Shown: positions 16,334 through 26,599, numbered from the stretch's first letter. The stretch is 64,000 bases of DNA from Rhizobium rhododendri (GCF_007000325.2 NZ_CP117267.1:2232001-2296000); one strand, 5' to 3'. The notes: a model not told the origin generated them from the sequence alone. Translations and numbers: made by a program.

Positions 16334-17524
16334 GTGATACAATTTGCGCTACTGTTCGGTTTAGGCTTTCTGACGGCGGTAATCCTCGTGTGCATGGTGG
16401 CGCCTGTCATCCATCGCCGCATCGTCCACTTCACGGAAAAGCGCCTGCGCGCCACGATGCCCTTGAGCGCCCAGGAAGTGCGTGCCCAGAAAGACATGGC
16501 ACGGGCGCTCTATGCCGCAGAAAATGCCAAGACCGAGCAGGCCCTCTCCCGACAGCGTGAAAAGAGCATCGCCCTTCAAATCGCGCAGGAAGTTGTAAAA
16601 AAGGAAGCCGGGCGGCTGGCCATGGAAAACGAACAGTTGCATGCCCAGATCAACGATATGAGCGTGGAGGCCAGCGACTTGCGGGCACGCCTGCGCCGCG
16701 AGGAGAGCAACATCAGCCAGTTGCGGTCGTCCTTGCGCGTTTCCGAGCTGGCCCATGCGGAGAAGGAAGCCGATCTCGACAGCCTGCGTAAACGCATCGA
16801 CAGGATGGCGGTCGACGCCGACAACACGAAGATCGACCTTGCCGCGCGCGAAGCAGAGATCGAGAACCTGCGTGTCCGCTTCAACGGTCTTCGCACCGAA
16901 AGGGATGCGGCGCGCAGTGAGCTCGAGACCTTTACGAGGCGCGCAACCGAAGCCGAGATGCGCCTCGGCGAGGAGCAGAACAAGGTGACCCGGCTCGAGG
17001 AAAAACTGAGCCGCGAAGTCGCATCCAACGCCGACCAGCAAAACCTCATCGCGCGCCGGGTCGAAGAAGTGACGCGCCTCAAACAAAAACTGAAGATGGC
17101 AACGACCGACGCCAAGGAAGCCGCGAAGTCGTCGAGACGTGCGGCAGGACCTGCCAAAGCGACCGCAGCCGATGGGACGAAAAACGTGAAATCCACAAGT
17201 AGCGCACCGGCTGACACTGACACGGTTGCTGATGACGCCGAACCCGCTTTGGGAGCGGACATCGCGGTGCTCGCCGACGACGCCCGCAATCGCAGCACGG
17301 CCCTCTCGGACCGGCTGCTCAAATCCCGCTCGACCGCCCAGGATGGGGCTCTGCGCGAAGAGATCGCCACCATCGCCGCCAGCATGGTGGCGCTTACGGC
17401 GCTTACCGAGGGCAAGCAGTCGCCCATCCATGCCTTGCTCGAGAAAAATGGAGAGAGCGACAGCGGCGACCGCAGGAGCCTTGCCGATCGCGCCTCCGAA
17501 CTGCTCGAGAAACCGTCGGTCTAG
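16334..17524 (+). CDS. Membrane-anchored coiled-coil protein of unknown function
   Basis: A GTG start at 16334 gives 396 residues beginning with one transmembrane segment (FALLFGLGFLTAVILVCMVAP). An ATG at 16256 would add 26 residues that look non-coding. Residues 45-270 are a long charged coiled coil with regular heptads (for example AEIENLRVRFNGLRTERDAA). Then follow an Ala/Ser/Asp-rich linker and a conserved-looking C-terminal helix region (TALSDRLLKSRS to ASELLEKPSV). I do not recognise a named family. The stop codon overlaps that of the convergent methyltransferase by 4 bp. Confidence 0.7.
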   Translation: MIQFALLFGLGFLTAVILVCMVAPVIHRRIVHFTEKRLRATMPLSAQEVRAQKDMARALYAAENAKTEQALSRQREKSIALQIAQEVVKKEAGRLAMENEQLHAQINDMSVEASDLRARLRREESNISQLRSSLRVSELAHAEKEADLDSLRKRIDRMAVDADNTKIDLAAREAEIENLRVRFNGLRTERDAARSELETFTRRATEAEMRLGEEQNKVTRLEEKLSREVASNADQQNLIARRVEEVTRLKQKLKMATTDAKEAAKSSRRAAGPAKATAADGTKNVKSTSSAPADTDTVADDAEPALGADIAVLADDARNRSTALSDRLLKSRSTAQDGALREEIATIAASMVALTALTEGKQSPIHALLEKNGESDSGDRRSLADRASELLEKPSV

Positions 17525-18351
17525 ATCCGCCCGGCAGACGATGCCATGGCAAAAAGCGCAATGCCGGTGGCCGTCGCCACGTTGAGGCTGTCCAGCCCCG
17601 GCGCCTGCGGAATGCGCGCGGTCCGGAAGCGCGAAAGGATGGAGCGAGGCAATCCCTCCCCTTCCGTGCCCACCACCAAGGCCAGCCGATCCGATGGCGG
17701 CACAACGGCAATCGACGTTTCGCCGCGTGGCGAAAGCCCCCAGATGGCGAAGCCACGGGCATCGAGCGCGTCGAGAATGGCAAGATCGGAGCCGGCCCGA
17801 CAATAGGGCAAGGTCAGCACCGAGCCGACCGAGACCCGTACTGCCTTGCGATAAAGCGGATCGCAACTCGTCTCGTCGAGAAGAATACCGTCGGCACCGA
17901 AGGCCGCAGCATTGCGAAACATCGAACCGACATTGTCATGATTGGAAATGCCGCACCCGACCAGCAGCAGGGCCGATTTCGGCAGACTGTCGATGAAGGC
18001 AAGCGGATCGTCCGTGACTACACGGCGCCCGAGTGCAAGCACGCCACGATGCAAATGGAAGCCGACGATGGCATCGAGCACCGGCGCCTCCGCCACATAG
18101 ACCGGCACATCACGCGGCAGCGCCGCGATGATGTCGGCGAGTCCCGCCGCACGGTTGCGCAGCAACAGCACCTTTTCAGCGACAAAGCCGCGCTCGGCAC
18201 GGTGCGCCTCGGCCAGAAGCCGCAGCACCACGGTTCCCTCGGCAATGAAGCGGCTTTCACGGCCGGTCAGGTCGCGCTCGCGGATATCGCGGAATGCGGC
18301 GATGCGCGGATCGTCGGCATCCGCGATGATGGTCAACCGGTCCTCGCTCAT
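17521..18351 (-). CDS. SpoU/TrmH family RNA 2'-O-methyltransferase
   Basis: The 276-residue protein has an N-terminal substrate-binding region (ESRFIAEGTVVLRLLAE) and a C-terminal SPOUT knot with the three family motifs: NHDNVGSMFRNAAAFGADG, LVVGTEGEGLPRSIL and LNVATATGIALFAM. It methylates a ribose of tRNA or rRNA using SAM, but the target base cannot be assigned. The start MSEDRLTII fits the domain; the longer open frame upstream reads through the neighbouring gene. Confidence 0.9.
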   Translation of the reverse strand: MSEDRLTIIADADDPRIAAFRDIRERDLTGRESRFIAEGTVVLRLLAEAHRAERGFVAEKVLLLRNRAAGLADIIAALPRDVPVYVAEAPVLDAIVGFHLHRGVLALGRRVVTDDPLAFIDSLPKSALLLVGCGISNHDNVGSMFRNAAAFGADGILLDETSCDPLYRKAVRVSVGSVLTLPYCRAGSDLAILDALDARGFAIWGLSPRGETSIAVVPPSDRLALVVGTEGEGLPRSILSRFRTARIPQAPGLDSLNVATATGIALFAMASSAGRI

Positions 18352-18362
18352 CGGGCTATCCG

Positions 18363-18737
18363 TCAGGGCGTCGGCAGCGAGACCGTCGAGACGATGCGGC
18401 CAACGCCATAGTCGAACACGATCGCCTGTCGCTGGCCGGATATGGTCACGCCGTAAAACAACATCTGGTTGCCGGAGAGACTGACCGACTGCACCGAAAA
18501 GCCCGCCGGCAGCGCCACGGAGGACGAAACCGGAGCATCCGAAGGCACGCCGCTCGTCGCAACACCCTTGGCCGCCGGCCGCATCGCCTTGTAGACAATG
18601 GCACCGAACACCGCCATAAGGCTCACCACCATGACGGCACCCGAGACGATCATCAGCCGTACCATCTTGCGCCGCACATTTTCCATTGCCGGATCGAGAG
18701 GCTTTTCGTCCTGGTCGTCTGGCTTGAGACTTGTCAT
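18363..18737 (-). CDS. Small single-pass inner-membrane protein, unknown function
   Basis: The 124-residue protein has a charged N terminus (MTSLKPDDQDEKPLDPAM), one membrane helix (VRLMIVSGAVMVVSLMAVFGAIVY, about residues 26-49) and a periplasmic domain of about 70 residues with beta-strand character (FSVQSVSLSGNQMLFYGV). It is co-directional with the SpoU methyltransferase (11-bp gap), likely one operon, and divergent from the pseudouridine synthase with only 38 bp between starts. The function is not recognised. Confidence 0.75.
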   Translation of the reverse strand: MTSLKPDDQDEKPLDPAMENVRRKMVRLMIVSGAVMVVSLMAVFGAIVYKAMRPAAKGVATSGVPSDAPVSSSVALPAGFSVQSVSLSGNQMLFYGVTISGQRQAIVFDYGVGRIVSTVSLPTP

Positions 18738-18775
18738 GAATACGTCCTGTTCTTGATCTCGCCGGAGAGAAGCGT

Positions 18776-19801
18776 TTGAACGACCCCTTTAAAGAAACCG
18801 ATGCCATTAGCAAAGTGCTGATCGCCGACGAAGCCGCAGAAGGCCGCCTTGATGCCTGGTTGACCGCGCAACTCGGCGACGACATTTCGCGCAGTCGCGT
18901 CAAGGTGCTGATCAAGGAAGGTGCAGTGCTGCGCAACGGCGAGCCGATGACCGATCCGCAGCGCAAGGTCCGGCCGGGCGAGCGTTTCGAGATCACCATG
19001 CCGGAACCGGAAGATCCGACGCCCCAGGGCGAGGACATTCCGCTCGACGTGCTCTACGAAGACAGCGACCTCATCGTCATCTCCAAGCCCGCCGGCCTCG
19101 TCGTTCATCCCGGCGCCGGCAACTGGACGGGGACGTTGGTCAATGCCCTCATCCATCACTGCGGCGACACCCTGTCTGGCATCGGCGGCGTCCGCCGTCC
19201 CGGCATCGTCCACCGCCTCGACAAGGACACCACCGGTGTCATGGTTGTCGCCAAGAACGACATCGCCCACCGCCACCTGTCGGCGCAGTTTGCCGATCAC
19301 GGTCGGACGATGCCGCTTGAACGCGCCTACCGCGCCATCGTCTGGGGCCGGCCGCGCCAGCTCAACGGAACGATCGATGCGCCACTCGGCCGCTCGACCG
19401 GCGACCGCACGAAGCGAGCCGTACAAAAGCCCGACCGCGATGATTCGGACGAGGCGATCACCCACTACACGGTGCTCGAACGCTTCCACGAGCAGCCGGA
19501 TGCGACGGCGCTAGCCGCGTTGGTGGATTGCCGCCTCGAAACCGGCCGCACCCACCAGATCCGCGTTCACATGGCCCATATCGGTCATCCGCTGCTCGGC
19601 GATACCGTGTATGGTGCTGGCTTCCGGACCAAGGCGAACCTTTTGGCGGATGAACGCAAGGACATCGTCAGCCGCTTCCCGCGCCAGGCGCTGCATGCCT
19701 ACCTGCTGCAGTTCGAACATCCGCGCACCGGCGAAATCCTGCATTTCGAAGCCGCTCTGCCCGACGATATGCTGGAGCTGGCCGAGGCTCTCCGCAAATA
19801 G
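18776..19801 (+). CDS. rluD: RluA/RluD family 23S rRNA pseudouridine synthase
   Basis: The 341-residue protein has an N-terminal S4 RNA-binding domain (about 15-80: GRLDAWLTAQLGDDISRSRVK) and the RluA catalytic domain. PGIVHRLDKDTTGVMVVAKN contains the catalytic Asp in the HRLD motif, and ETGRTHQIRVHMAHIGHPLLGD is the second motif. It converts uridines of 23S rRNA to pseudouridine. The start is TTG with GGAGA about eight bases upstream; no ATG fits. The RluD name is by closest architecture. Confidence 0.88.
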   Translation: MNDPFKETDAISKVLIADEAAEGRLDAWLTAQLGDDISRSRVKVLIKEGAVLRNGEPMTDPQRKVRPGERFEITMPEPEDPTPQGEDIPLDVLYEDSDLIVISKPAGLVVHPGAGNWTGTLVNALIHHCGDTLSGIGGVRRPGIVHRLDKDTTGVMVVAKNDIAHRHLSAQFADHGRTMPLERAYRAIVWGRPRQLNGTIDAPLGRSTGDRTKRAVQKPDRDDSDEAITHYTVLERFHEQPDATALAALVDCRLETGRTHQIRVHMAHIGHPLLGDTVYGAGFRTKANLLADERKDIVSRFPRQALHAYLLQFEHPRTGEILHFEAALPDDMLELAEALRK

Positions 19802-19956
19802 TGCATGGATCTGGACATCTGAGCGCGAAGAGCTTATAAAGCGCTGATTGTTCAGGATCTTCGCCAGCATGCCGGTTATGCGCTGGATAATTTCGATATC
19901 GCCAATAATAATTGGCCTCTGGTGCATCTCACCGGTCACACATGCGTGACACAGTT

Positions 19957-19985
19957 CTTGAATCCCAGTTTCGTCATACTTATTT
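19957..19985 (+). promoter_or_regulatory. Candidate RpoH-dependent promoter upstream of rpoH
   Basis: CTTG (19957-19960), an 18-base spacer, then CTTATTT (19979-19985) matches the alphaproteobacterial sigma-32 pattern CTTG-N17/18-CYTATNT. It is about 108 bp before the rpoH ATG, suggesting autoregulation. Confidence 0.55.
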
Positions 19986-20092
19986 ATAACTAGACTTAGT
20001 GCGGGGTCTGCCATAACCGCACGTGCTGGCCCGCTTTTCGCCATGTTGAATGGCGTCTCGAAGGGGCTGGTTTCCAACAAGGAGGGTGCTTC

Positions 20093-21001
20093 ATGGCCCG
20101 CAATAACTTGCCATCCATTACCGCCGGCGAGACCGGCCTCAATCGCTATCTTGACGAGATCCGCAAGTTCCCAATGCTGGAACCGCAGGAAGAGTACATG
20201 CTCGCCAAGCGTTATGCCGAGCACGCCGACCGTCAGGCAGCCCATAGACTTGTCACAAGCCATCTCCGTCTGGTGGCAAAGATCGCCATGGGCTATCGCG
20301 GCTACGGCTTGCCGATCGGCGAAGTCGTGTCCGAAGGCAATGTCGGCCTTATGCAAGCCGTCAAGAAGTTCGATCCGGAACGTGGCTTCCGTCTGGCCAC
20401 CTACGCCATGTGGTGGATCAAGGCCTCGATCCAGGAGTACATTCTGCGCTCGTGGTCGCTGGTGAAGATGGGGACGACCGCCAACCAGAAGCGGCTGTTC
20501 TTCAACCTTCGCCGCCTCAAGGGCAAGATCCAGGCGATCGATGAAGGCGACCTCAAGCCTCATCAGGTGACCGAGATTGCCACGACTCTGAAGGTATCCG
20601 AGGAGGAGGTCATCTCGATGAACCGCCGCCTTTCGGGCGACGCATCGCTGAATGCGCCAATCAAGGCTGCGGAAGGCGAAGGCGGCCAGTGGCAGGATTG
20701 GCTGGTGGACAACCACGAGAGCCAGGAAGCGGTTCTAATCGAACAGGACGAACTCGAGACGCGCCGCAACATGCTGGCCCGTGCAATGAGCGTGCTGAAC
20801 GACCGCGAACGCCGTATCTTCGAGGCTCGCCGCCTGTCGGAGGATGCCGTGACCTTGGAAGACCTGTCGTCCGAATTCGATATCAGCCGCGAACGTGTCC
20901 GCCAGATCGAAGTGCGTGCCTTTGAAAAGGTCCAGGAGGCTGTCCGCAAGGACGCCCTCGACCGCGCCAAGGGCCTGCGCGTCGTGGAAGCAACTGCATA
21001 A
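20093..21001 (+). CDS. rpoH: RNA polymerase heat-shock sigma factor RpoH
   Basis: The 302-residue sigma-70 family factor has region 1.2/2 (YLDEIRKFPMLEPQEEYMLAKRY to RGFRLATYAMWWIKASIQEYILRSWSLV), the RpoH box (NQKRLFFNLRRLKG, about 133-146) that distinguishes heat-shock sigma factors, and region 4 with the helix-turn-helix (TLEDLSSEFDISRERVRQIEVRAFEKVQ). It directs transcription of heat-shock and stress genes. AAGGAGG precedes the ATG at good spacing. Rhizobia often have more than one RpoH; this resembles the main RpoH1 type. Confidence 0.95.
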   Translation: MARNNLPSITAGETGLNRYLDEIRKFPMLEPQEEYMLAKRYAEHADRQAAHRLVTSHLRLVAKIAMGYRGYGLPIGEVVSEGNVGLMQAVKKFDPERGFRLATYAMWWIKASIQEYILRSWSLVKMGTTANQKRLFFNLRRLKGKIQAIDEGDLKPHQVTEIATTLKVSEEEVISMNRRLSGDASLNAPIKAAEGEGGQWQDWLVDNHESQEAVLIEQDELETRRNMLARAMSVLNDRERRIFEARRLSEDAVTLEDLSSEFDISRERVRQIEVRAFEKVQEAVRKDALDRAKGLRVVEATA

Positions 21002-21025
21002 GCATCCGGTCCACAGACCGGATGT
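21002..21025 (+). other. Hairpin at the rpoH stop codon
   Basis: CATCCGGTC (21003-21011) pairs with GACCGGATG (21016-21024) around CACA, giving nine Watson-Crick pairs plus a G-U. It starts at the last base of the stop codon and precedes the terminator by 10 nt, so the mRNA would end in two stacked hairpins. Confidence 0.7.
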
Positions 21026-21034
21026 GTTGAAACT

Positions 21035-21066
21035 AAAAAAGGCGGGCCCGTTCGGACCCGCCTTTT
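21035..21066. terminator. Bidirectional terminator between rpoH and the convergent gene
   Basis: AAAAAAGGCGGG (21035-21046) pairs with CCCGCCTTTT (21057-21066), with inner CCG/CGG pairs. A and T runs on both sides serve both convergent genes. Confidence 0.88.
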
Positions 21067-21090
21067 CTGTGTCGCTTGGAAATCCGCTCG

Positions 21091-23469
21091 TTACTGGCCG
21101 CTGGGACCGGCGATGGCAGCCCATTCGCCAATAACCTTGTTGAAGGCGTCGGTGCCGGTCGTGCCCTTGTCCATGGTCAAGAGGGCGCGACGGCCGTTGC
21201 GGTAGGTGATCGGGATGTCGATCCAGTTGCGGTTGCGCAGCAGGTCCAGGTTGGTCTTGCGAGCATCCGGGAAGTCGTTCAGCGCCACCATGTGGAAATC
21301 GTCGGTGATCTTGGCCGGCACGCCGATCAGCGGATCGCCACGATCCTGCTCGGTCGCCTTCATCGCCACGCGCTGGACGCTGTCGATGGCACCGCCTTCG
21401 AAATTCGGCGGCAGCGAGAATACCAGTTCGATCAGATGGCTCGCCGGTAGCGACGGGTCGCTGTTGCGCTTGAACGTCACCAGCGCGGTCATGCCACGTT
21501 CGGGCACGTTGATGCTGCCCTGGACAGTCGGAGATGGCTTGCCATCGTCGCCCTTGTCCTCATGGACGCTCCAAGTCACCGTACCCTCGATCGCGGTCGG
21601 TGACGTCTGGCCAAGACGTTCTTCGTACAGGAACATCTTCTCACCCGTGCCGACAGTCGCCGTCTGCGTCGCTGCCGGCGGCGTAGCCGACGGAACCATC
21701 GCGGTCGGCTGTGCAGGGGCCGGGGCCGGTGCAGCAGCTGTCGGCGCAGGCGTCGGAGCCTGTGCCGGCGGCGCGGATGCGGGAGCCGGTACGGATGGAT
21801 TGGCAACAGCCGCAGCGGGTGGCGGCGTCGCGGCTGCGACATTCTGCTGGGCGATGGACTTGCCCTCGGCAGCGACCGGTCCACCTGGGACAGGAGGCAC
21901 GCCTGCATCCACCTCGCTGCCATCCGCCATCAGGCGCTGGGTAAATTTGCTGTTGACGGTGTTGCCGTCGTCAACCGGTGGAGTTTCCGGCGTCGTCGGC
22001 TTCGTGGCGACAGGCGTGGTTGCTGCCGGTGTTGCGGTCTTGTCTGCGACCGTTGCATTTTTCGGTGCGGAACTCACCAGTCCGGCGACCATCTCGTTGA
22101 GCGCGGTGCGGTTCATCCAGGCGGCATAACCACCGCCGGCGACAACAGCGACACCAGCCAGAGTAAGGAGAATACCTGCGACGCCAAAGCGGCGGCGCTT
22201 CGGCTCCATGCGGTAGCTCTTGCCCTGAAGCCCGGCGACACTGACCTGCCCCAGATCCGACGGTACCGAATCGCTGAAATCGGTCTCGGCGGCGAATTTC
22301 TCGTAGCCGGAAAGCTCCTTGATCTCGTTCCAGCCGTCCGACTGCCCGGATTGAGCGGCAGGTTTGGCCGCATTGCCGTGAACATCGGCAAACAGGTCGA
22401 CATCGTCAAAATCACCGGCAGGCGTCGGCGGGGCCTGCTTGACAGGAGCAGCCTCTGCAACGGGAGCGGATTTTACCGGCGGCAGATCGTCGAATGTTGC
22501 AGCTTCCCAGGCGACGTGTTCGGCGGCATCCGGCATGCGGGCGGAGGGATGTTCTTCAGCCGCAAAGCCGACATCCGGCGGATAGTGAACGGGAATAGCC
22601 GTTGGTGCCGGCTGTCCGCCCGGAGCCGGCGCTCGCCACTCATTGTGCGCCGTGCCAGCGTCCTCTGGTTCCGGGGTTGCGGTTTTCGCCCAGACGTCGT
22701 CGAAATGGCCGGCATTGTCCGAATGAGCGGGATCGCTATGGGTCTCGGTGATGCCGTAGCCGGCGTGGTCGGCTGCATCCAGATCCGGCGCCGGCTCGTG
22801 GACCTCGCGTGGAACCTCGTCGACGGAAGAGGAGTGATATGCCTCCGGCTCCGGCTGCCATTCGGCATGCACGGGCTCAACTGCAACCGGCTCGACCTGC
22901 TCACGATAGCGCTCGTGCTCGGGCGCTTCGTAAACGGCCTCCAGCGCTTCCAGAGGCTGCGGTTCCCTGTCCGCCTGCCAGTCATCTTCGGCGCGCCAAT
23001 TATCGTCGACGGTCGGAGAGGTGTCAGTATGTGCACTCTCTTCAACGTGGTGCACCTCGGCAGGCGCCACGGGCGCGGGTTCCTCGATATGTGCAGGCTC
23101 TTCTTCTGACGCTGCTGCCGGCTCTGGCTGCACCACCTGCTCTGGCTCCGGCTCTGGAACATGCTGCACCACCGGTTCCGGCTGCTGATACTCCTCGGCC
23201 GGCTGGGCGTGGAACTCCTCCGCAGCGGCTTCCTCTGCGATTGCAGGCGGCACTCCGGCTTCGGCATGCTCGGCCTCGACGTCGCGAATAGCGGCTTCGA
23301 GCTTCTCGAGCTGGCGCTGCAGCATCGTCTCCGGCGGTCGCGGCTTCATGCTTTCCAGCTGGCGCTGTACGGCACCGCGAGCGCGGGCATAAACTTTCAC
23401 CCGCATTTCGGGTGTATTGTCGGACAAGCCATCTACGGCACGTCGGATGACTGCTACAAAATCCGCCAT
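21091..23469 (-). CDS. Large Ala/Pro/Glu-rich single-pass membrane protein, unknown function
   Basis: This 792-residue protein has four parts. A short conserved helical N terminus (MADFVAVIRRAVDGLSDN to about 70) is followed by a long low-complexity acidic Pro/Glu/His/Ala stretch (75-400). One membrane helix lies near 428-451 (GVAGILLTLAGVAVVAGGGYAAW). After it come an Ala/Pro linker (about 535-625) and a folded C-terminal domain of about 165 residues (KMFLYEERLGQT to NKVIGEWAAIAG). The topology suggests a disordered cytoplasmic part and a periplasmic domain held away from the membrane. It is convergent with rpoH and 60 bp downstream of purA. I cannot assign a function. Confidence 0.75.
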   Translation of the reverse strand: MADFVAVIRRAVDGLSDNTPEMRVKVYARARGAVQRQLESMKPRPPETMLQRQLEKLEAAIRDVEAEHAEAGVPPAIAEEAAAEEFHAQPAEEYQQPEPVVQHVPEPEPEQVVQPEPAAASEEEPAHIEEPAPVAPAEVHHVEESAHTDTSPTVDDNWRAEDDWQADREPQPLEALEAVYEAPEHERYREQVEPVAVEPVHAEWQPEPEAYHSSSVDEVPREVHEPAPDLDAADHAGYGITETHSDPAHSDNAGHFDDVWAKTATPEPEDAGTAHNEWRAPAPGGQPAPTAIPVHYPPDVGFAAEEHPSARMPDAAEHVAWEAATFDDLPPVKSAPVAEAAPVKQAPPTPAGDFDDVDLFADVHGNAAKPAAQSGQSDGWNEIKELSGYEKFAAETDFSDSVPSDLGQVSVAGLQGKSYRMEPKRRRFGVAGILLTLAGVAVVAGGGYAAWMNRTALNEMVAGLVSSAPKNATVADKTATPAATTPVATKPTTPETPPVDDGNTVNSKFTQRLMADGSEVDAGVPPVPGGPVAAEGKSIAQQNVAAATPPPAAAVANPSVPAPASAPPAQAPTPAPTAAAPAPAPAQPTAMVPSATPPAATQTATVGTGEKMFLYEERLGQTSPTAIEGTVTWSVHEDKGDDGKPSPTVQGSINVPERGMTALVTFKRNSDPSLPASHLIELVFSLPPNFEGGAIDSVQRVAMKATEQDRGDPLIGVPAKITDDFHMVALNDFPDARKTNLDLLRNRNWIDIPITYRNGRRALLTMDKGTTGTDAFNKVIGEWAAIAGPSGQ

Positions 23470-23529
23470 CAGTACTTTCTCGTGATGTCCAGCAGTAAGG
23501 CCGAACAGCGTTTTATCGTTGGCGCGACA

Positions 23530-24828
<1,299 letters not shown>

Positions 24829-25058
24829 TTGTCTCTTCCTGCTTCCTGCGCAAAGATGCGCCTTGCCCAAACCCGCGCATCTATAAAGCGTTGCTTTTCG
24901 GAAAGCGACCCCGTTGTCGGCGGAGATCGCGCTTTTGCAGGGCAAATCAAGCGGAACGACAACAGCCGGCTAGACACTTCGCCCTGTCGTCAGCCACTGA
25001 GGGGGTGACGGGGCCGGCGGAACTCGGAAACAGGGCTTGGAGCCTGGCACGGTCCCGG

Positions 25059-25751
25059 TCACGCAACCTTGCGAAACGGACCAGCCTGCGACGTCTGCAG
25101 CCCCAGCGCATGCAGCATTTCGGCAAGCTTCACGGCCGCAGCCACGCCGTCGATCACGGGCACGCCGTGTTCGAGGCTAAGCTGCAGGGCAAGATCCGCC
25201 ATGCCGGCGCAACCGAGGACGATGGCATCGGCATCGTCCTTCACCAATGCGGTTGCAATCTCGAGCGAGATGGTGCGACAGGCATCGGAGCCTTCACGCT
25301 CGAGTTCCAGCACCGGTACTTCTGAAGCCCTCACCCGGGCACATCGGAGACTGAAACCGTAGGCACGAACATTGTCCTCGATGACAGGCACCGACACGGA
25401 CAGGGTCGTGACGACGCTAAATCTCGACGCAACCAGCGTGGCTGCATGAAAGGCCGCCTCCCCGATGCCGATCACCGGCCGCGCGGTTCGCCTGCGCGCC
25501 TCGTAGAGCCCGGTATCGTCGAAGCAGGCGATGATGACGGCGTCGAAATCCTCGACATTGGACCGCTCGATTTCATACAGCAGCCCAGGCAAGGCCGCCT
25601 CGCCGTCCTCGGGTCCCTGAATGCTGACGGGGCCGATGACGGGATTGCGGGCAACGACTTCCGTCCCCGGGCTTGCAACCGCCCGCGCCGCGATGCCGAT
25701 CTTGTCCGTCATCGACGCCGTCGTGTTGGGGTTTATCACCAGGATCCGCAT
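25059..25751 (-). CDS. Hydantoin / Asp-Glu racemase family protein
   Basis: The 230-residue protein has the two catalytic cysteines of hydantoin racemases at exactly the family positions: C76 (AVIIACFDDTGL) and C181 (AIVLGCAGMADL). It begins MRILVINPNTTASMT, as rhizobial hydantoin racemases do. They interconvert D and L 5-substituted hydantoins. The start at 25751 lies 4 bp after the stop of the upstream permease gene, so it is the last gene of an ABC transporter operon. The AroM/maleate isomerase relatives in this superfamily are less similar. Confidence 0.87.
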   Translation of the reverse strand: MRILVINPNTTASMTDKIGIAARAVASPGTEVVARNPVIGPVSIQGPEDGEAALPGLLYEIERSNVEDFDAVIIACFDDTGLYEARRRTARPVIGIGEAAFHAATLVASRFSVVTTLSVSVPVIEDNVRAYGFSLRCARVRASEVPVLELEREGSDACRTISLEIATALVKDDADAIVLGCAGMADLALQLSLEHGVPVIDGVAAAVKLAEMLHALGLQTSQAGPFRKVA

Positions 25752-25755
25752 GCGC

Positions 25756-26598
25756 TCAGACCCCCTTGCCGGCATCCGAACCCACGGCAGCGCGCCGCCG
25801 GCTGACATACATGCCGATGCCGACGCAGGAGAGGATGATGGTGAAGGAGAACAGCGTCGTCACCGTGCCGAGCGCATAAAGAACCGGCGTGGTGACATTG
25901 GTGGTCATCCCATAGATCTCCAGCGGCAGCGTATTGAACGAGCCCGACGTCATCAGCGTCCGGGCAAACTCGTCGTAGGAGAGCGAAAAGCCGAACAGCC
26001 CGACGCCGATCAGGCTCGGCGCGATCATCGGCAGCACGACGTGGCGAAACGTCTGCCACGAACTCGCACCGAGGTCGCGCGCAGCTTCCTCATACGATGG
26101 AGAAAAACGGTTGAAGACGGCAAACATGATCAGCACGCCGAACGGCAGCGTCCAGGTCAGGTGGGCGCCGAACGCCGAGGAATACCAGGCCGGCGCAAAT
26201 CCGAGCTGCTGGAAGACGACGCCGATGCCGAGCGAGATGATAATCGACGGCACCACGAGGCTGGCGACCGTTCCGTAGAAGACCAGCGAGGCACCACGGA
26301 ACTTGCGCCGGAAGGCGAGGCCAGCCAGCAGCGACACCACGACGGTCACGACCATCACCATAAGGCCAAGAAAGAAGGACCGCTGGAAAGCCGCACCGAA
26401 ATCGCCGACCGACTGCTTTTCGAACAGGTTTGCGAACCAGTGGAACGATACGCCGTTGAGCGGAAATGTCAGGCCGCCGTCCGGTCCCTGGAAGGAGAGG
26501 ATGAAGATCGCCGAAAACGGCCCGTACAGGAACAGCACGAACAGGATGAAGAAGGCGGTGAGCACGTAGAACTCGAGAGGGCGTTTGTCGGCGTTCAT
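25756..26598 (-). CDS. ABC transporter permease (spermidine/putrescine PotC type)
   Basis: The 280-residue inner-membrane permease has about six helices and the EAA loop (EEAARDLGASSWQTFRHVVLPMIAPSLIGVG) that contacts the ATPase. It starts one base after the stop of the other permease gene (TGA-G-ATG), indicating translational coupling. Similarity is to PotC/PhnV-like permeases importing small cationic or organic solutes. The substrate is judged from neighbouring racemase and amidohydrolase genes. Confidence 0.9.
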   Translation of the reverse strand: MNADKRPLEFYVLTAFFILFVLFLYGPFSAIFILSFQGPDGGLTFPLNGVSFHWFANLFEKQSVGDFGAAFQRSFFLGLMVMVVTVVVSLLAGLAFRRKFRGASLVFYGTVASLVVPSIIISLGIGVVFQQLGFAPAWYSSAFGAHLTWTLPFGVLIMFAVFNRFSPSYEEAARDLGASSWQTFRHVVLPMIAPSLIGVGLFGFSLSYDEFARTLMTSGSFNTLPLEIYGMTTNVTTPVLYALGTVTTLFSFTIILSCVGIGMYVSRRRAAVGSDAGKGV

Positions 26599-26599
26599 C

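Noticed and set aside
17521..17524. Convergent genes sharing the stop-codon tetranucleotide CTAG
   Set aside because: A curiosity of compact packing; both genes are intact and nothing suggests a regulatory role.
19511..20716. 401-codon open frame on the minus strand across the rluD-rpoH region
   Set aside because: It lies antisense to rluD and rpoH, whose protein motifs are unmistakable; the antisense translation has no recognisable domain. It is an effect of high GC codon bias.
24940..25058. Possible riboswitch-like GCCACTG element upstream of purA
   Set aside because: The rest of the cobalamin consensus (B12 box) is absent, and the purA leader shows no purine or other riboswitch core.
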